Shown here piece after piece: positions 17,113 to 26,552 of a stretch of 64,000 nt of DNA (position 1 is the first letter of the stretch; the number at the start of each line of letters is the position of its first letter). Source of the stretch: Anaerolineales bacterium (GTDB lineage Bacteria > Chloroflexota > Anaerolineae > 4572-78 > J111). The stretch is from contig JABTUK010000004.1 of NCBI GenBank assembly GCA_015075405.1, forward strand, positions 372,001 to 436,000. The letters are read 5' to 3'. The notes beneath the pieces were generated by a model that worked only from the letters and a program-made list of their open reading frames with translations, was not told where the DNA came from and did no database searches. Position numbers and translations under genes: made by a program.

Positions 17113-20025
17113 TTATTCTCTGTCTGGCAACCCCTCTGGCGATGGCGTACCGGACTGAGCGGCGGTCGCCGGCCCACTGGCGGCAGTCGAAAGGACCGGC
17201 CCGAAGAGGTTGTTGGCCTCATTGCTCTCCCGCACCGCGCCGAAAGTGGTGCTGAAATCAACTGAGTCAACCAGTCCAAACACATTAGCTCCCACCGGCA
17301 GCGGTGGAGCGCTGCTAAACTGAGGGAAGTAGAAGGCATCGCCGCTGGTCAGGGTTAAGCTCTCGCCGGGGTCGAGCGGCAGGCCCACCCCCTGGATACC
17401 CCACACCTGGCCGCGGCTGGCGATGTCTTGCCAGCGTTTGTTGACCGTTGGCGTCGAAGTCGGGTTGAAATAGACATCCACCCAGAAAGCATCCACCACC
17501 GGCGCATTGCCCTGATTTCTGATGACCAGGGTCACGCCGCTACTACTGGCGCTCAGGCTGTCAATCACCAAATCGGGGGCTGTCACAGAATTACGGACAA
17601 TAAGCGGTAAAAAGATCGGGCTGACCGGCGGGACATCATTATCCAGGTTGACCACAGCGACAGGTCCCGGCGTCTGGTTATCATAAAGGGGATCACTGCT
17701 GGCGGTGGGACCCATCTGAACTGAGTAACTAATGTCGCCATCCAGATCGGGGTCATCTACCCCGGTAACGGTGACGGTTTGCGGCACATTCCAATCCAGC
17801 GTGGTAAAGTTCAGGCTGGCGGGGCTAACAGTGCCTTCGGTGGTGTCGGTACTGCTAATGGGCACGGTGACGGTGGCCGTAGGCTGGCTGGTCAAACGGA
17901 TGGTAAAGGTAGCTGTAAGACCATCCTCGCTGGTATCGCCGCTGATGGCGGAGACAATGAAGCCGGCGGTATCGTCGTCCAGGTTGGTCACATTGACATC
18001 GGCGGGATTGGCCCCGGCCCCGTTGTAATCGGGGTCGCTGCTGGTGGGGTTGTTGGTGATGATGCTATAGGGCTGGTCGCCGTCGTCCACGTCGTCATTC
18101 ACGCCGGTTACGGTGACGGTTTGGGGGCTATTCCAGTCGAGTGTGGTGAAATTGAGCGAGGCCGGGCTGACCGTACCTTCGGTCGTGTCTCCGCTGGTTA
18201 AGGTCAGGGTGACGCCGGCGGTTGGTTCAGTATTGAGACGCACGGTAAAGGTGGCCGCGCCGCCGGTCTCGGTGGTGGTTAGGCCGCTGGTGGGGGTGAT
18301 GGTGAAGCCAGGCACATCATCGTCGTTGACAGTGACGACGACATCGGCCGGATTGAAGGTGTTGTTGTAGGTTGGGTCGGTACTGCTGGTGAGGCCGGTT
18401 TGAACGGTACAGGGCTGTGGCCCATCGGAAACCACGTCGTCTACTGCTGTCACCGTAACCGGTGCGCCGGTAGCCCAGTTGCTGCTATCCAGGCTGGCCG
18501 AAGCCGGGACGGTACATTCCGTCGTATCCGTCGAAGTCAGGCTAATGGTGACGGTAGCGGTTGGCTGGCTGGTCAGGGCAATGGTGAAGACGCCCGTTGT
18601 ATTCGGTTCGCTGATGGTCAGCACCGTCGGTGTGACTGTGACCCCGGCGCTGTCGTCATTGATGATGGTGCTGCTGGCCGGGCTGCCGGAGATAGTGCCT
18701 GTACCGGAGGCGTTGGTGCCGCTGGCGTTGGATAGGCTGACGGTGACGGTTTCATTGGGTTCAACAATGAAATCGCCCAGAACATCCAGTGTAACTTGAG
18801 TTTGGGTAACACCTGCGCCAAAGACGATAGTCGGCCCGGCCGGAACGATGTTGTTATAGTCCACGCCGTTGGTAGCCGTGCCGCCCAGAGAGAAGTCAAC
18901 GGTACTCGACCGGGTGATGTCGCCGGTGCGGGTCAGGGTGAAGCTGATCGGCGTGGCGCCGGTATTGCCCTCAGTCACACTGGCTTGGCTGGCAGCCAGG
19001 GTGTAGGCAATGTCGTTGTCGGTAATATTGGCAGTGACATCGGCAATTGTGGTCCCATCGTAGCCGCCGCCGCTGGCGCTGTGGGTTATCGTCTGGCTGT
19101 GGTCGCCTTCGACTGCCGTATCGTCGGTAGCAGTGACGGTAACGATCTGTGGGGTGAGCGCGCTCGGATTAGCCGGGAAGGTCAAATTGGCGATGGGGTT
19201 GATTTGACTGCCGGTATTAACAGTGACCGTGACGGTAGCTGTTGGAATGGTATCGAGCTGGATGGTATAGGTGTCGGTAATGCCCCCTTCGGTCACGGTG
19301 GTACTACCCCCCGCCTCGATGACCGTCACGCCCCGTGTGTCGTTGTCGGTGATGGTCAGGGTAGCGGTGGAAGTTGCGCCCAGAGTATAGCCCGACCCGG
19401 CGTTGAGATTGAGTTGGACCGTCTCGCCGTCGTCGTCAATTTGGTCATCTACCGGCACAACGGTGATGACGCCGCTGCTCTGTCCGGCGGCGATAGTGAA
19501 ACTTGATCCGGTCAGGCTGCTGATGTTGGTTCCGGCGGTCAGACTGTAGTCGGCGGACAAAGTGGCGGTTGAGCCGGTCAAATTGTAATTAATCGTCAGC
19601 CCGCCCACCGGGGCCGGATTGTCCAGGGAGATAGTGAAGCTGCCATTGGTTGGGCCGGTTTCACTGGGCGTGGTTCCGGCAGCGATGCTCACAGCGGGCA
19701 AATCAAGGGGGGTACAGGTGGGGTCGTTGGCCGCGGGCGTGGTTGGGTCGTCGGTCACAATGGTGGCAAAGTTGGTCCCGGAGATCGTCGCCTGGTTGCA
19801 GACCTGGGTTGCCCCCGCCGAAAGGGAGGTCGTGATGGCCGCCCGAAAGGTGATGGTCACTACTTTACCGGGCGGCAGGTCGCCGATGTTGATGACCGGC
19901 CCCTGGGCGTGAGCGGGCTGCGGCAGGACGAAACTCAGACCAAAAAACAATAGCCCGGTCGTGATAAGAGTCAGAAATGTGATGTTGATTAGACGGTAAA
20001 CTGGAAAAGCTACTGATTTGGACAT
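17113..20025 (-). CDS. Large secreted Calx-beta repeat protein with C-terminal CARDB-like domain
   Basis: The 970-residue protein has a signal peptide (about 1-40, ending AHAQ). A divergent N-terminal domain (about 40-105) contains INIGDLPPGKVVTITFRA. Five to seven Calx-beta-type units of about 100-115 residues follow, each with VTVSLSN/ATVTVTV strands, TEGTVSPASLNFTTLDWN and acidic DDD/NDD turns that usually bind Ca2+. The last 170 residues contain a CARDB-like Ig domain (PDLVIDSLSASSSGVTLVIRNQG). The tail has no obvious sorting motif. It is probably an extracellular adhesin or matrix protein. The DNA is internally repetitive, since adjacent units are near-identical. Confidence 0.85.
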   Translation of the reverse strand: MSKSVAFPVYRLINITFLTLITTGLLFFGLSFVLPQPAHAQGPVINIGDLPPGKVVTITFRAAITTSLSAGATQVCNQATISGTNFATIVTDDPTTPAANDPTCTPLDLPAVSIAAGTTPSETGPTNGSFTISLDNPAPVGGLTINYNLTGSTATLSADYSLTAGTNISSLTGSSFTIAAGQSSGVITVVPVDDQIDDDGETVQLNLNAGSGYTLGATSTATLTITDNDTRGVTVIEAGGSTTVTEGGITDTYTIQLDTIPTATVTVTVNTGSQINPIANLTFPANPSALTPQIVTVTATDDTAVEGDHSQTITHSASGGGYDGTTIADVTANITDNDIAYTLAASQASVTEGNTGATPISFTLTRTGDITRSSTVDFSLGGTATNGVDYNNIVPAGPTIVFGAGVTQTQVTLDVLGDFIVEPNETVTVSLSNASGTNASGTGTISGSPASSTIINDDSAGVTVTPTVLTISEPNTTGVFTIALTSQPTATVTISLTSTDTTECTVPASASLDSSNWATGAPVTVTAVDDVVSDGPQPCTVQTGLTSSTDPTYNNTFNPADVVVTVNDDDVPGFTITPTSGLTTTETGGAATFTVRLNTEPTAGVTLTLTSGDTTEGTVSPASLNFTTLDWNSPQTVTVTGVNDDVDDGDQPYSIITNNPTSSDPDYNGAGANPADVNVTNLDDDTAGFIVSAISGDTSEDGLTATFTIRLTSQPTATVTVPISSTDTTEGTVSPASLNFTTLDWNVPQTVTVTGVDDPDLDGDISYSVQMGPTASSDPLYDNQTPGPVAVVNLDNDVPPVSPIFLPLIVRNSVTAPDLVIDSLSASSSGVTLVIRNQGNAPVVDAFWVDVYFNPTSTPTVNKRWQDIASRGQVWGIQGVGLPLDPGESLTLTSGDAFYFPQFSSAPPLPVGANVFGLVDSVDFSTTFGAVRESNEANNLFGPVLSTAASGPATAAQSGTPSPEGLPDRE

Positions 20026-20084
20026 GAGAATTTCCCCCTTTGTCCCCTAGCCTGGCCTAATGGCGCTACTGCGGAAACTCTGGC

Positions 20085-20378
20085 TCAAGTGAAAATGGCC
20101 TCGTAACGCATCCCGGCCTGGTCTGGTCCGATGGGCACCAGAAACAGGTCAAGCGCGCCCATGACCTTGTGCTCAAGCGGGTAGATTTGCTGCGGCAGCA
20201 CAATCTGCCGGGGACCTCGGAAAATAAGCGAGAAGGCGCGCCGCCGCCCCGGAGCAGCTTCGCCCAATTCGGTCACTTCAATCAACTCTGTCTCCAACGG
20301 TTCCATTCCTTCCAGACGGATGCGGAAGGGCTGGTGCAGATAGGCCGCAAAATCGGCGCTGGTCAATTTATCGAGCAT
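20085..20378 (-). CDS. DUF6916 family protein
   Basis: The 97-residue protein fits DUF6916: LTSADFAAYLHQPFRI, RAFSLIFRGP, LPQQIYPLEHKVMGALDLFLVPIGPD and the end MRYEAIF. It follows three tail-collar genes in the same direction. As I recall, such proteins are common neighbours of microcystin-dependent-type tail-collar proteins and their function is unknown. There is no signal peptide, as for the collar proteins. Confidence 0.75.
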   Translation of the reverse strand: MLDKLTSADFAAYLHQPFRIRLEGMEPLETELIEVTELGEAAPGRRRAFSLIFRGPRQIVLPQQIYPLEHKVMGALDLFLVPIGPDQAGMRYEAIFT

Positions 20379-20418
20379 GCTCTCTTCCTTAGTGATTGTC
20401 CAAAAATAAGTTCCCCCA

Positions 20419-20482
20419 AATTCCTACGAGTTCCCAGGGAACTACCTTAAGGGGCCTTCGGCTCAAGGAACTCGTAGGAATT
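20419..20482. repeat. 16-bp perfect inverted repeat element
   Basis: AATTCCTACGAGTTCC (20419-20434) and its exact complement (20467-20482) enclose a short hairpin-rich core in the spacer between DUF6916 and the collar genes. Its GAGTTCCC words recur in the tract at 25775-25829 inside a coding region. Confidence 0.75.
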
Positions 20483-20564
20483 CAAAACCGGAAGTAAATT
20501 TTAGACGTTTACTTACCACCCCTCAAGGGTTTTCGCCAAGCGCCCTTTCAGGGTCTAAACACAC

Positions 20565-21089
20565 CTAAGTTCGGGGAGGAAAGACCCCCTGCAAAGCGAT
20601 ACAGAAATAAAAGGTAAGGTAGGGCTGCAAGTTGTTATGCGGCGCATCGCCGCCCACCGGCGCGAGAGCCTCTGGCGCTAACTGGACAATATTCTGGTTG
20701 GTCACAGTTTGGTACAACGAGGCTCCCACCGATCGGGCTAAGGCTTCGCCGGCCGGGGCCGAATCTTCACCCGGTTGGCCGGTGGCGTTGAGCGCGTGGC
20801 TATGGGCCGGAATCTCCGACTCGAGCAGCGTGACCGTCTCGCTGCCCCCTGTTTCGCCCAGATCATGCAGGGACAGACCGGGGCCCTGGCCCGGATGCAT
20901 GGGGGCTCGGCCTTGCAGATCGGGTAGGGCAAAGTTGCTTTTGCCATTACCGCCATAGGTGGTACCCAGGAGCGAGAACAGGGCCGTGTTTTGAGACAAC
21001 GGCAGCAACTGGCCGTCACACCAGGCCCAGCCTTTGGGCGCAAAATTGAAAGGAAAAATACGAATTTCGGCGACAAAAGGATCAGCCAT
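20565..21089 (-). CDS. Phage tail-collar / microcystin-dependent-type protein, copy 3
   Basis: The 174-residue product shows the tail-collar layout: EIRIFPFNFAPKGWAWCDGQLLPLSQNTALFSLLGTTYGGNGKSNFALPDLQGRAP, then GETGGSETVTLLESEIPAHSHAL and a C-terminal LQPYLTFYFCIALQGVFPP. In phages this domain sits on tail fibres. Chromosomal forms like MdpB have no settled role. The frame is open to 21287, but GGAGG precedes the ATG at 21089, which matches the start of the paralogues. It is the most downstream of three tandem copies. Confidence 0.9.
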   Translation of the reverse strand: MADPFVAEIRIFPFNFAPKGWAWCDGQLLPLSQNTALFSLLGTTYGGNGKSNFALPDLQGRAPMHPGQGPGLSLHDLGETGGSETVTLLESEIPAHSHALNATGQPGEDSAPAGEALARSVGASLYQTVTNQNIVQLAPEALAPVGGDAPHNNLQPYLTFYFCIALQGVFPPRT

Positions 21090-21099
21090 GATATACCTC

Positions 21100-21603
21100 C
21101 TACGTTGGCGACGGGAAGATCCCGAAGAGTGAAATGATAAAATTGATACACAAGTACGGCTGGAAATTGGTATGCGGCTGGCTGCCCCCGACCGGCGACA
21201 CCGCGTTCGGGCTAAAGGGCGTATTGGCCGAGGCGGCGAAATAGGGCGTGTAGCTGGGCGTCTGCGCCAACACATTCCCGACCGCATTGGCGGACGAGGC
21301 GTTGTTGGCCGAGGCCAGCAGCGGGTGGCTGTGGGCCGGAATCTGGCTAACGGTCAGCGTGATCTCCTCGGCCCCGCCCGTTTCCGCCAGGATGAAGCCG
21401 TTGCCCTGGTGAACGGGGATGCGCCCCCGCAAATCGGGCAGGGCAAAGGTGCTTTGCCCATCCCCGCCATAAGTTGTGCCGATCAATTGGAACAGCGTCT
21501 CATTCTCCGAAATGGGCAGGAGTTGGCCTTCGCAAAACATCCAGCCGGCGGGGGCAAAGTTGCCGGCAAACATTCTAATTTCACCCACATAAGGTTGCGC
21601 CAT
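21100..21603 (-). CDS. Phage tail-collar / microcystin-dependent-type protein, copy 2
   Basis: The 167-residue paralogue of its neighbours opens VGEIRMFAGNFAPAGWMFCEGQLLPISENETLFQLIGTTYGGDGQSTFALPDLRGR. It continues with AETGGAEEITLTVSQIPAHSHPL and ends YLCINFIISLFGIFPSP. The variable loop between the two conserved parts differs most between copies, as expected if the conserved ends form a shared assembly and the loop the exposed surface. Only ten bases separate it from copy 3. Confidence 0.9.
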   Translation of the reverse strand: MAQPYVGEIRMFAGNFAPAGWMFCEGQLLPISENETLFQLIGTTYGGDGQSTFALPDLRGRIPVHQGNGFILAETGGAEEITLTVSQIPAHSHPLLASANNASSANAVGNVLAQTPSYTPYFAASANTPFSPNAVSPVGGSQPHTNFQPYLCINFIISLFGIFPSPT

Positions 21604-21613
21604 GGGTTTCTCC

Positions 21614-22114
21614 TTAGTTTGGTGAGGGGAAGATGCCCTGGAGGGCGATACAAAAACTTAGGGTTAGAAATGGCTGCATATTGAGATGCGCCTGGCTGCC
21701 GCCCACATTGGCAATGGAACTGGGAGTCAGCGCCACCAGCCCATCGGCAGGCCGGTATGACGAGTTCAAGGGACTCGCCAGCAGGTTACCGGCCGGGGCG
21801 GGCGTGTTGCCGGCAGCGGACGAGGCGTTGACCATATGGCTGTGCTGCGGCAACTCGCTGATGGACAGCGTATGCGCCTGCTCGCCGCCGCGCTCGCCCA
21901 GGGTATGCCCGCTGCCGACGTGGATCGGCGTCCGCGCCCGTAAGTCCGGCAGGGCGAAGTTGACCCGCCCATCCCCGCCGAAAGTGGTGCCTAACAGAGA
22001 AAAAAGGGCCTGGTTCTGATTGATCGGCAGGAGCTGACCGTTGCACAAGGCCCAACCCTTCGGCGCAAACACAAAGCTCATAATCCTGATTTCCGATAAA
22101 AATGGTTCTGCCAT
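21614..22114 (-). CDS. Phage tail-collar / microcystin-dependent-type protein, copy 1
   Basis: The 166-residue first copy opens LSEIRIMSFVFAPKGWALCNGQLLPINQNQALFSLLGTTFGGDGRVNFALPDLRARTP. It continues with GERGGEQAHTLSISELPQHSHMV and ends LTLSFCIALQGIFPSP. AGGAGG sits just before the ATG. The three copies are separated by about ten bases each and clearly arose by tandem duplication. No other phage structural, replication or lysis gene is nearby. Confidence 0.9.
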   Translation of the reverse strand: MAEPFLSEIRIMSFVFAPKGWALCNGQLLPINQNQALFSLLGTTFGGDGRVNFALPDLRARTPIHVGSGHTLGERGGEQAHTLSISELPQHSHMVNASSAAGNTPAPAGNLLASPLNSSYRPADGLVALTPSSIANVGGSQAHLNMQPFLTLSFCIALQGIFPSPN

Positions 22115-22177
22115 AAGACCTCCTTATTGTTTTATGGGTTGATAGAATGATACAGCATCGCCCAAAAAAACCTCGCC

Positions 22178-22232
22178 TGAAACAGAGTTTCAAGCTCACT
22201 CTTGCTCCCAAACCAGAACTTGGGAGCAAGAG
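22178..22232. repeat. Hairpin pair, AAACAGAGTTT family
   Basis: GAAACAGAGTTTC is followed by a 13-bp inverted repeat (CTCTTGCTCCCAA at 22199-22211 and its complement at 22220-22232). It lies between the 1228-aa beta-helix gene and the collar genes, so it could also act as a terminator or processing site. The related element is at 27.15-27.37 kb. Confidence 0.65.
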
Positions 22233-22238
22233 AAAATA

Positions 22239-25200
22239 CTAGGGGATACTAGAGCAAAAGCCCGCGGCAACTGTAGTAATGGTGCCAAAAGTAGTGATCC
22301 TATTACTGGGGATACCGGGGTTGCCTGCGGCCAGGCCGGCTGCCCCACCTTCGAGCCTATGAACGGCGGTGTTACCTTGGCTGACGCTCAACAAGCAGGG
22401 GGACTCAGCCCCACCTAAAGTACAGTTCACAGCGCCGGGGTGGGTGGCAGTATTGCCCGTAATCCGTGAACACCCCGTGCTGGCATTGCGAACTCGCACC
22501 CGAATGGCGTCGAGCGCCCCGCTAAGCACGGATACAGTGTTATCTGTAACCGCGATTTGACAGAATCCGGTAGCGCCGGTGTTTTGTCCGGCATCAAGTT
22601 GAATACCAAAATCCAGTCCAACATTGCTAACTGTATTATTATCAACATTGACATTGAGGGTTGAGTTGGCAGCCTGAACTAACCGAATACCAATACCACT
22701 GACCCCTGCTCCTCGATTGATAACGCTATTGTTCCTGACCTGCCCGTTCATCGTCGAGGTGTTGCCGGCAAAAACATTGATACCCGTGTTCAGCAGCGAT
22801 TGATCGGTGCTGCCGTCGGGCGTGCCGACTCTGTTATTATCTATATCGTACGTGACCTGAGCGGAACTGTCAGCCGTGATATTGATACCGATATTGCCGT
22901 CGTTGGGCGACCCCCGCGTGATAATATTGTTCGAGACGGTGATGTTGAGTTGAGAAGTGCCGCTACCGTTGCAGTTGATCGTATCCGTTCGATTACCGCT
23001 GAAATTATTGTTATTGACAACAATGGTCATATTGGCTGAACTCTGCGACTCGCAACGAAAGCCAATGTTACCAGAGACGGAGCTGTTGTTTTGAATGTTA
23101 TTGTTCGAGATATTAAACGAGGTGAGTGCCGTGCTGCTGCTGTTCTCAACCCGCACATTGTCTTCAATCGCGCCGCTAATGACCGATTCAAAGATCGAGT
23201 TTGAACCACCAAAGACATTATCGAAGATCACGCTTCCTTCGCGGGTGGGTGTGTCATCACCGTTAGCCCCGTTGACGGTACTGTATTGCAGCACAAAGTT
23301 GGTGATATTGGTACCACGGATGCCGTAATTCTGGTGATCGTTCAATTGCATGCGGCGTAGAGTGATACCCGAGGCGTTGTTCAGAAAAACGCCGGCGCCG
23401 ACGGTACCGCTGCCATTGCTGCCCCCGTCATTCTTATTGGCAATGACGCCGCCGCTGCCATTGCCTCCCCTGCTTGTATTGGCGCCATCGCCGTTAACGG
23501 TGAAGCTACCATTTGTGTCTTGAATAATGATGCCTGTGGCAGACCCGCCGCTCGACGTCACCGAAGTTAGGGTCATGCCGAGCGTTGTCAACCCGGCCGG
23601 CCCGTCAAGGTTGATGGCTGTCGCGGTGCCTGTGTCCACCGGCCCCGACGTGCTGTTGAGCGTCCCATCGGCATTGGTGGCGACAATCCCCTGAACATTG
23701 TTGGTAAAGATGCTGACATTGCCCAGGCTGTAAGTCCCTGTTCCGCCCGTGATGGTCACAGCTTGGTTGGTTATGCGGCTGCCGCTCGTGCCCAGCGTCA
23801 AGTTGGCAAAGCTGACATTGCCGTTGGCATTGTTGATATTGACCCCAGTGCTACTGGCTCCGCCGGTCACTGTGCCGGTGGTGAAGTTGATGGCGCCGCC
23901 GGTCGTGTTTTGCACCTCAACCACGCGCTGGGCATTGTTTTGGGTAACGTTGCCAGCGTAGGTGATGGTGGCGTTGCCGCCGTTCACATTGAAGGCTGTA
24001 CCCGTCGCCCCACTTAATGCCCCGCTGCCCAGGTTGGCCGTGCCGCTCACGCTGACCAGGTTGACGTTGTTTGCGCCGCTGGTGGAGGTGACGCCATTGA
24101 AGGTGGCGTTGAGCGTGCCGTTATTCAGGTCCAGGGCGCGGCCGGCCCCGGTGAGGGTGGTGTCAAGAACGGTCAGCGTGCCGAAGTTCGTGCCACTGAT
24201 ATCGTTAGCCGTCGTGTCTCCGACGGTCAGGCCGCGAATGGTGTTGCCGCTGCCCAGAGCGATCGCGGTCGCTGCACTGTTCAGCAGCACAATCGTGCCG
24301 TTACCGCTGTTGGTGACAGGCAGAGGAAAGCTGTCGGCGGGGACGGTCAACCCGGTAGCCGCCGCCAGAGTAACCGTTGCATCCTGGCCGATGAGTCGCT
24401 GCCCGTTGAGCAGGGTGACCCCGCCGGTGTAGGCGGTGGCGCTCTCGTACAAGAAGATATGGTCGTTAGCCGCCGGGTTGTTACCTGCGCCATCGTTATC
24501 GGCCTGGAAGGTGGCCAGGGTATTGTAGGGTGTGTTCAGCCGGCCATCGCCGCCCCCGCCGGCGTTATTGTTAACAAACCAGATCATCCCGGCGACGGTC
24601 AAATTGACGGTAGCGGTATCGCTGCCGGCGGCATTGCCGATGGTGTAGGTGAAGCTGTCGCTGCCCTCAAAACCGACCGGCGGGGTGTAGCTGAAGGTGC
24701 CGGTCGAGGTAATGACCCCCACCGTGCCGCCCTGGGCGCTGGTCGCGCCGAAGGCGGTGATGCTCAGCCCTGGCCCCTGGTCGTTGGTCAGGACACTGAA
24801 ATTGGTGCTGTTGGTCGTGCTGATCCCGACATTGCCGATGATTTGGGGCGCGTAGGTGTCGTCAATCGCGTCGGGGGCTATGCCGAAGGTGAAGCTGTAA
24901 TCGGCAAGCATGTTATCGGGCGGATCGTTGGCGTCCACGTCGCTAATCTGACCAGCCAGCACGGTGACGGTGCAAACCACGCCGGGCGGCAGATTGACGG
25001 TCGGGTCGAGCACGGCGCTGGTCGAAGGGGACGTGCTGGCCAGGCTGAAGGCTACGGGTGAACCGTTGGGGCAGGCTAAGGTGAAGGATGAAGCAGTATA
25101 GGCGACGCTCTCGCTGAAGGTGACGGTGATATTGGTCGTCGCCGTTATCCCGGTGGCCCCGCTGATGGGGCTGGTGCTGACCACGCTGGGCGGGGCATCC

Positions 25201-25925
25201 ACAATCAGGCTGACCAAGCCATCGCCAGGTCCAACCGGATTTTGCAGACGGTAGAAGAAGGTAAAGACGCCTTGAAAACCAACCGCCGGGGTGAAGTCGA
25301 AGCTGCCGTTGGCGTTGACCGTCAACGAACCGCCCGCCGGAATGGGTACGGTGCTGCCCGCCGCGTTAGTGGTGACCGCACCACCCAACGAGCCGCCGCC
25401 GAAGGAGGTGATACCCGACACCGCCGGGTTGAGGCCGGGGTAGTCATTGGCGAAGGTGTCGGTCAGGCCATCGGGCACGTTGAGGGTAAGCGGGTTGGTG
25501 ATGGCGTTGTAGTTATCGTCAAAAGCGATGGGCGAGATACTGACCAGGCCAAGCTGGTCGGTGTTAGGGTCCAAGGTATCGCTAAAAATGAGGCCGGTAT
25601 TGGTTGTGACGCCATTATTGGTAATGACGATGGTGTAGGAGAGCACATCGCCGGGGTCAGCCTGGTTGTCGCCGTCGCTGTCGGTGGACAGAGTGTAGCT
25701 TTTGGTAGCGGTGATGGCGAGGGAGGGCGCTAAGGGAACTGATAGGAACTTGGAGGGACTGGAGGGGGTTATCAATTCCCCTGAGTTCCCCTGAGTTCCC
25801 CTGAGTTCCCCTGAGTTCCTTCCAGTTCCGGCATAAACAGGCCAGACCCACCAGAGGGTCAGGATAGCCAGCCCGACAACAGCGAGATATTTGCTGAATA
25901 GGCGAGTTTGGAGGATGTTAGTCAT
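22239..25925 (-). CDS. Giant secreted beta-helix protein (1228 aa)
   Basis: A signal peptide (about 1-32, ending VYAG) is followed by a low-complexity linker made of repeat DNA. Then come a DUF11-like domain (about 75-125; DSDGDNQADPGDVLSYTIVITN), a domain ending GFQGVFTFFYRLQNPVGPGDGLVSLIVDA, a Big_5/SbsA-like Ig domain (PPSVVSTSPISGATGITATTNITVTFSESV), a cadherin-like Ig domain (GTFSYTPPVGFEGSDSFTYTI) and, from about 430 to the end, a right-handed beta-helix rich in Asn and NNTI-type turns. The C-terminus (VAAGFCSSIP) has no anchor. It is a paralogue of the 1540-aa protein. Likely an extracellular or surface-associated protein; no catalytic motif is seen. Confidence 0.85.
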   Translation of the reverse strand: MTNILQTRLFSKYLAVVGLAILTLWWVWPVYAGTGRNSGELRGTQGNSGELITPSSPSKFLSVPLAPSLAITATKSYTLSTDSDGDNQADPGDVLSYTIVITNNGVTTNTGLIFSDTLDPNTDQLGLVSISPIAFDDNYNAITNPLTLNVPDGLTDTFANDYPGLNPAVSGITSFGGGSLGGAVTTNAAGSTVPIPAGGSLTVNANGSFDFTPAVGFQGVFTFFYRLQNPVGPGDGLVSLIVDAPPSVVSTSPISGATGITATTNITVTFSESVAYTASSFTLACPNGSPVAFSLASTSPSTSAVLDPTVNLPPGVVCTVTVLAGQISDVDANDPPDNMLADYSFTFGIAPDAIDDTYAPQIIGNVGISTTNSTNFSVLTNDQGPGLSITAFGATSAQGGTVGVITSTGTFSYTPPVGFEGSDSFTYTIGNAAGSDTATVNLTVAGMIWFVNNNAGGGGDGRLNTPYNTLATFQADNDGAGNNPAANDHIFLYESATAYTGGVTLLNGQRLIGQDATVTLAAATGLTVPADSFPLPVTNSGNGTIVLLNSAATAIALGSGNTIRGLTVGDTTANDISGTNFGTLTVLDTTLTGAGRALDLNNGTLNATFNGVTSTSGANNVNLVSVSGTANLGSGALSGATGTAFNVNGGNATITYAGNVTQNNAQRVVEVQNTTGGAINFTTGTVTGGASSTGVNINNANGNVSFANLTLGTSGSRITNQAVTITGGTGTYSLGNVSIFTNNVQGIVATNADGTLNSTSGPVDTGTATAINLDGPAGLTTLGMTLTSVTSSGGSATGIIIQDTNGSFTVNGDGANTSRGGNGSGGVIANKNDGGSNGSGTVGAGVFLNNASGITLRRMQLNDHQNYGIRGTNITNFVLQYSTVNGANGDDTPTREGSVIFDNVFGGSNSIFESVISGAIEDNVRVENSSSTALTSFNISNNNIQNNSSVSGNIGFRCESQSSANMTIVVNNNNFSGNRTDTINCNGSGTSQLNITVSNNIITRGSPNDGNIGINITADSSAQVTYDIDNNRVGTPDGSTDQSLLNTGINVFAGNTSTMNGQVRNNSVINRGAGVSGIGIRLVQAANSTLNVNVDNNTVSNVGLDFGIQLDAGQNTGATGFCQIAVTDNTVSVLSGALDAIRVRVRNASTGCSRITGNTATHPGAVNCTLGGAESPCLLSVSQGNTAVHRLEGGAAGLAAGNPGIPSNRITTFGTITTVAAGFCSSIP
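25775..25829. repeat. Tandem CTGAGTTCCC repeats inside the 1228-aa gene
   Basis: Four copies of a 10-bp unit lie in frame just after the signal-peptide codons and encode the (NSGELRGTQG) linker. The unit shares words with the intergenic element at 20419-20482, so a spacer-type repeat has become coding sequence here. Confidence 0.75.
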
Positions 25926-25971
25926 ACCCGCTTCTCCTTTGCAGATGGTGATAGAAGTCCGGGTTGTTTAC

Positions 25972-26451
25972 TCAAGGCGAACTCGGCGTCCATTTCAGAA
26001 AGAAGTAGACGCCCTTATCCAGCGTCTTGATAAACCCCAAGCGTTCATACAGGCGCAAGGCTTGATTAAATTTCTCTACATGAATGGTGACCACCTGGCC
26101 TGCCTGGGCCGCTTCGGCCAGCAGGTCTTTGAGTAAGGCGGTGCCAATCCCGGTATTACGAAATTGTGACAGAAGGGCAATATCAATAATGCGGATTTCA
26201 TGGCTCCAGCGGGCCAGGTAGAGCCGACCGATGGGCTGCTCGTTGAGCAGAATAACCTGAAAGTTGGCTCCTGCGTACACATCCTGGTAATACTGATGCT
26301 GAGCGTTGAATTGCATACGCAAAAAGGCTTTCTGCTGGTCTTCTGTCCAGTCTACCAGAGCCATTTCCTCGGCCCTGGTACTGGCATAAACCTCATAGAG
26401 AAAGCTTTCATCATCGGGACCGATTGGCCGAAAGGTTAAAGCTTGATGCAT
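25972..26451 (-). CDS. GNAT family N-acetyltransferase
   Basis: The 159-residue protein has a GNAT fold: TFRPIGPDDESFLYEVYAS at the start, the IDIALLSQFRNTGIGTALLKDLLAEA acetyl-CoA-binding motif A (R/Q-x-x-G-x-G/A as RNTGIG), and VEKFNQALRLYERLGF motif B. The substrate is unknown. It sits between the two exported-protein genes on the same strand and may serve them or be unrelated. Confidence 0.92.
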   Translation of the reverse strand: MHQALTFRPIGPDDESFLYEVYASTRAEEMALVDWTEDQQKAFLRMQFNAQHQYYQDVYAGANFQVILLNEQPIGRLYLARWSHEIRIIDIALLSQFRNTGIGTALLKDLLAEAAQAGQVVTIHVEKFNQALRLYERLGFIKTLDKGVYFFLKWTPSSP

Positions 26452-26552
26452 CTTTGCCCGAAAAGCTCTAATATTTGGTAACGCTTCGCTACGATGACTA
26501 TAAACTACAACTGTTCGGAAACTGGCTCAGAAAGTGTTCGGAAAATATTATT

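Noticed and set aside
20085..22114. Prophage or phage-tail-like particle
   Set aside because: Only collar-domain proteins and DUF6916 are present; there is no sheath, tube, baseplate, capsid, terminase, lysis or integrase gene.
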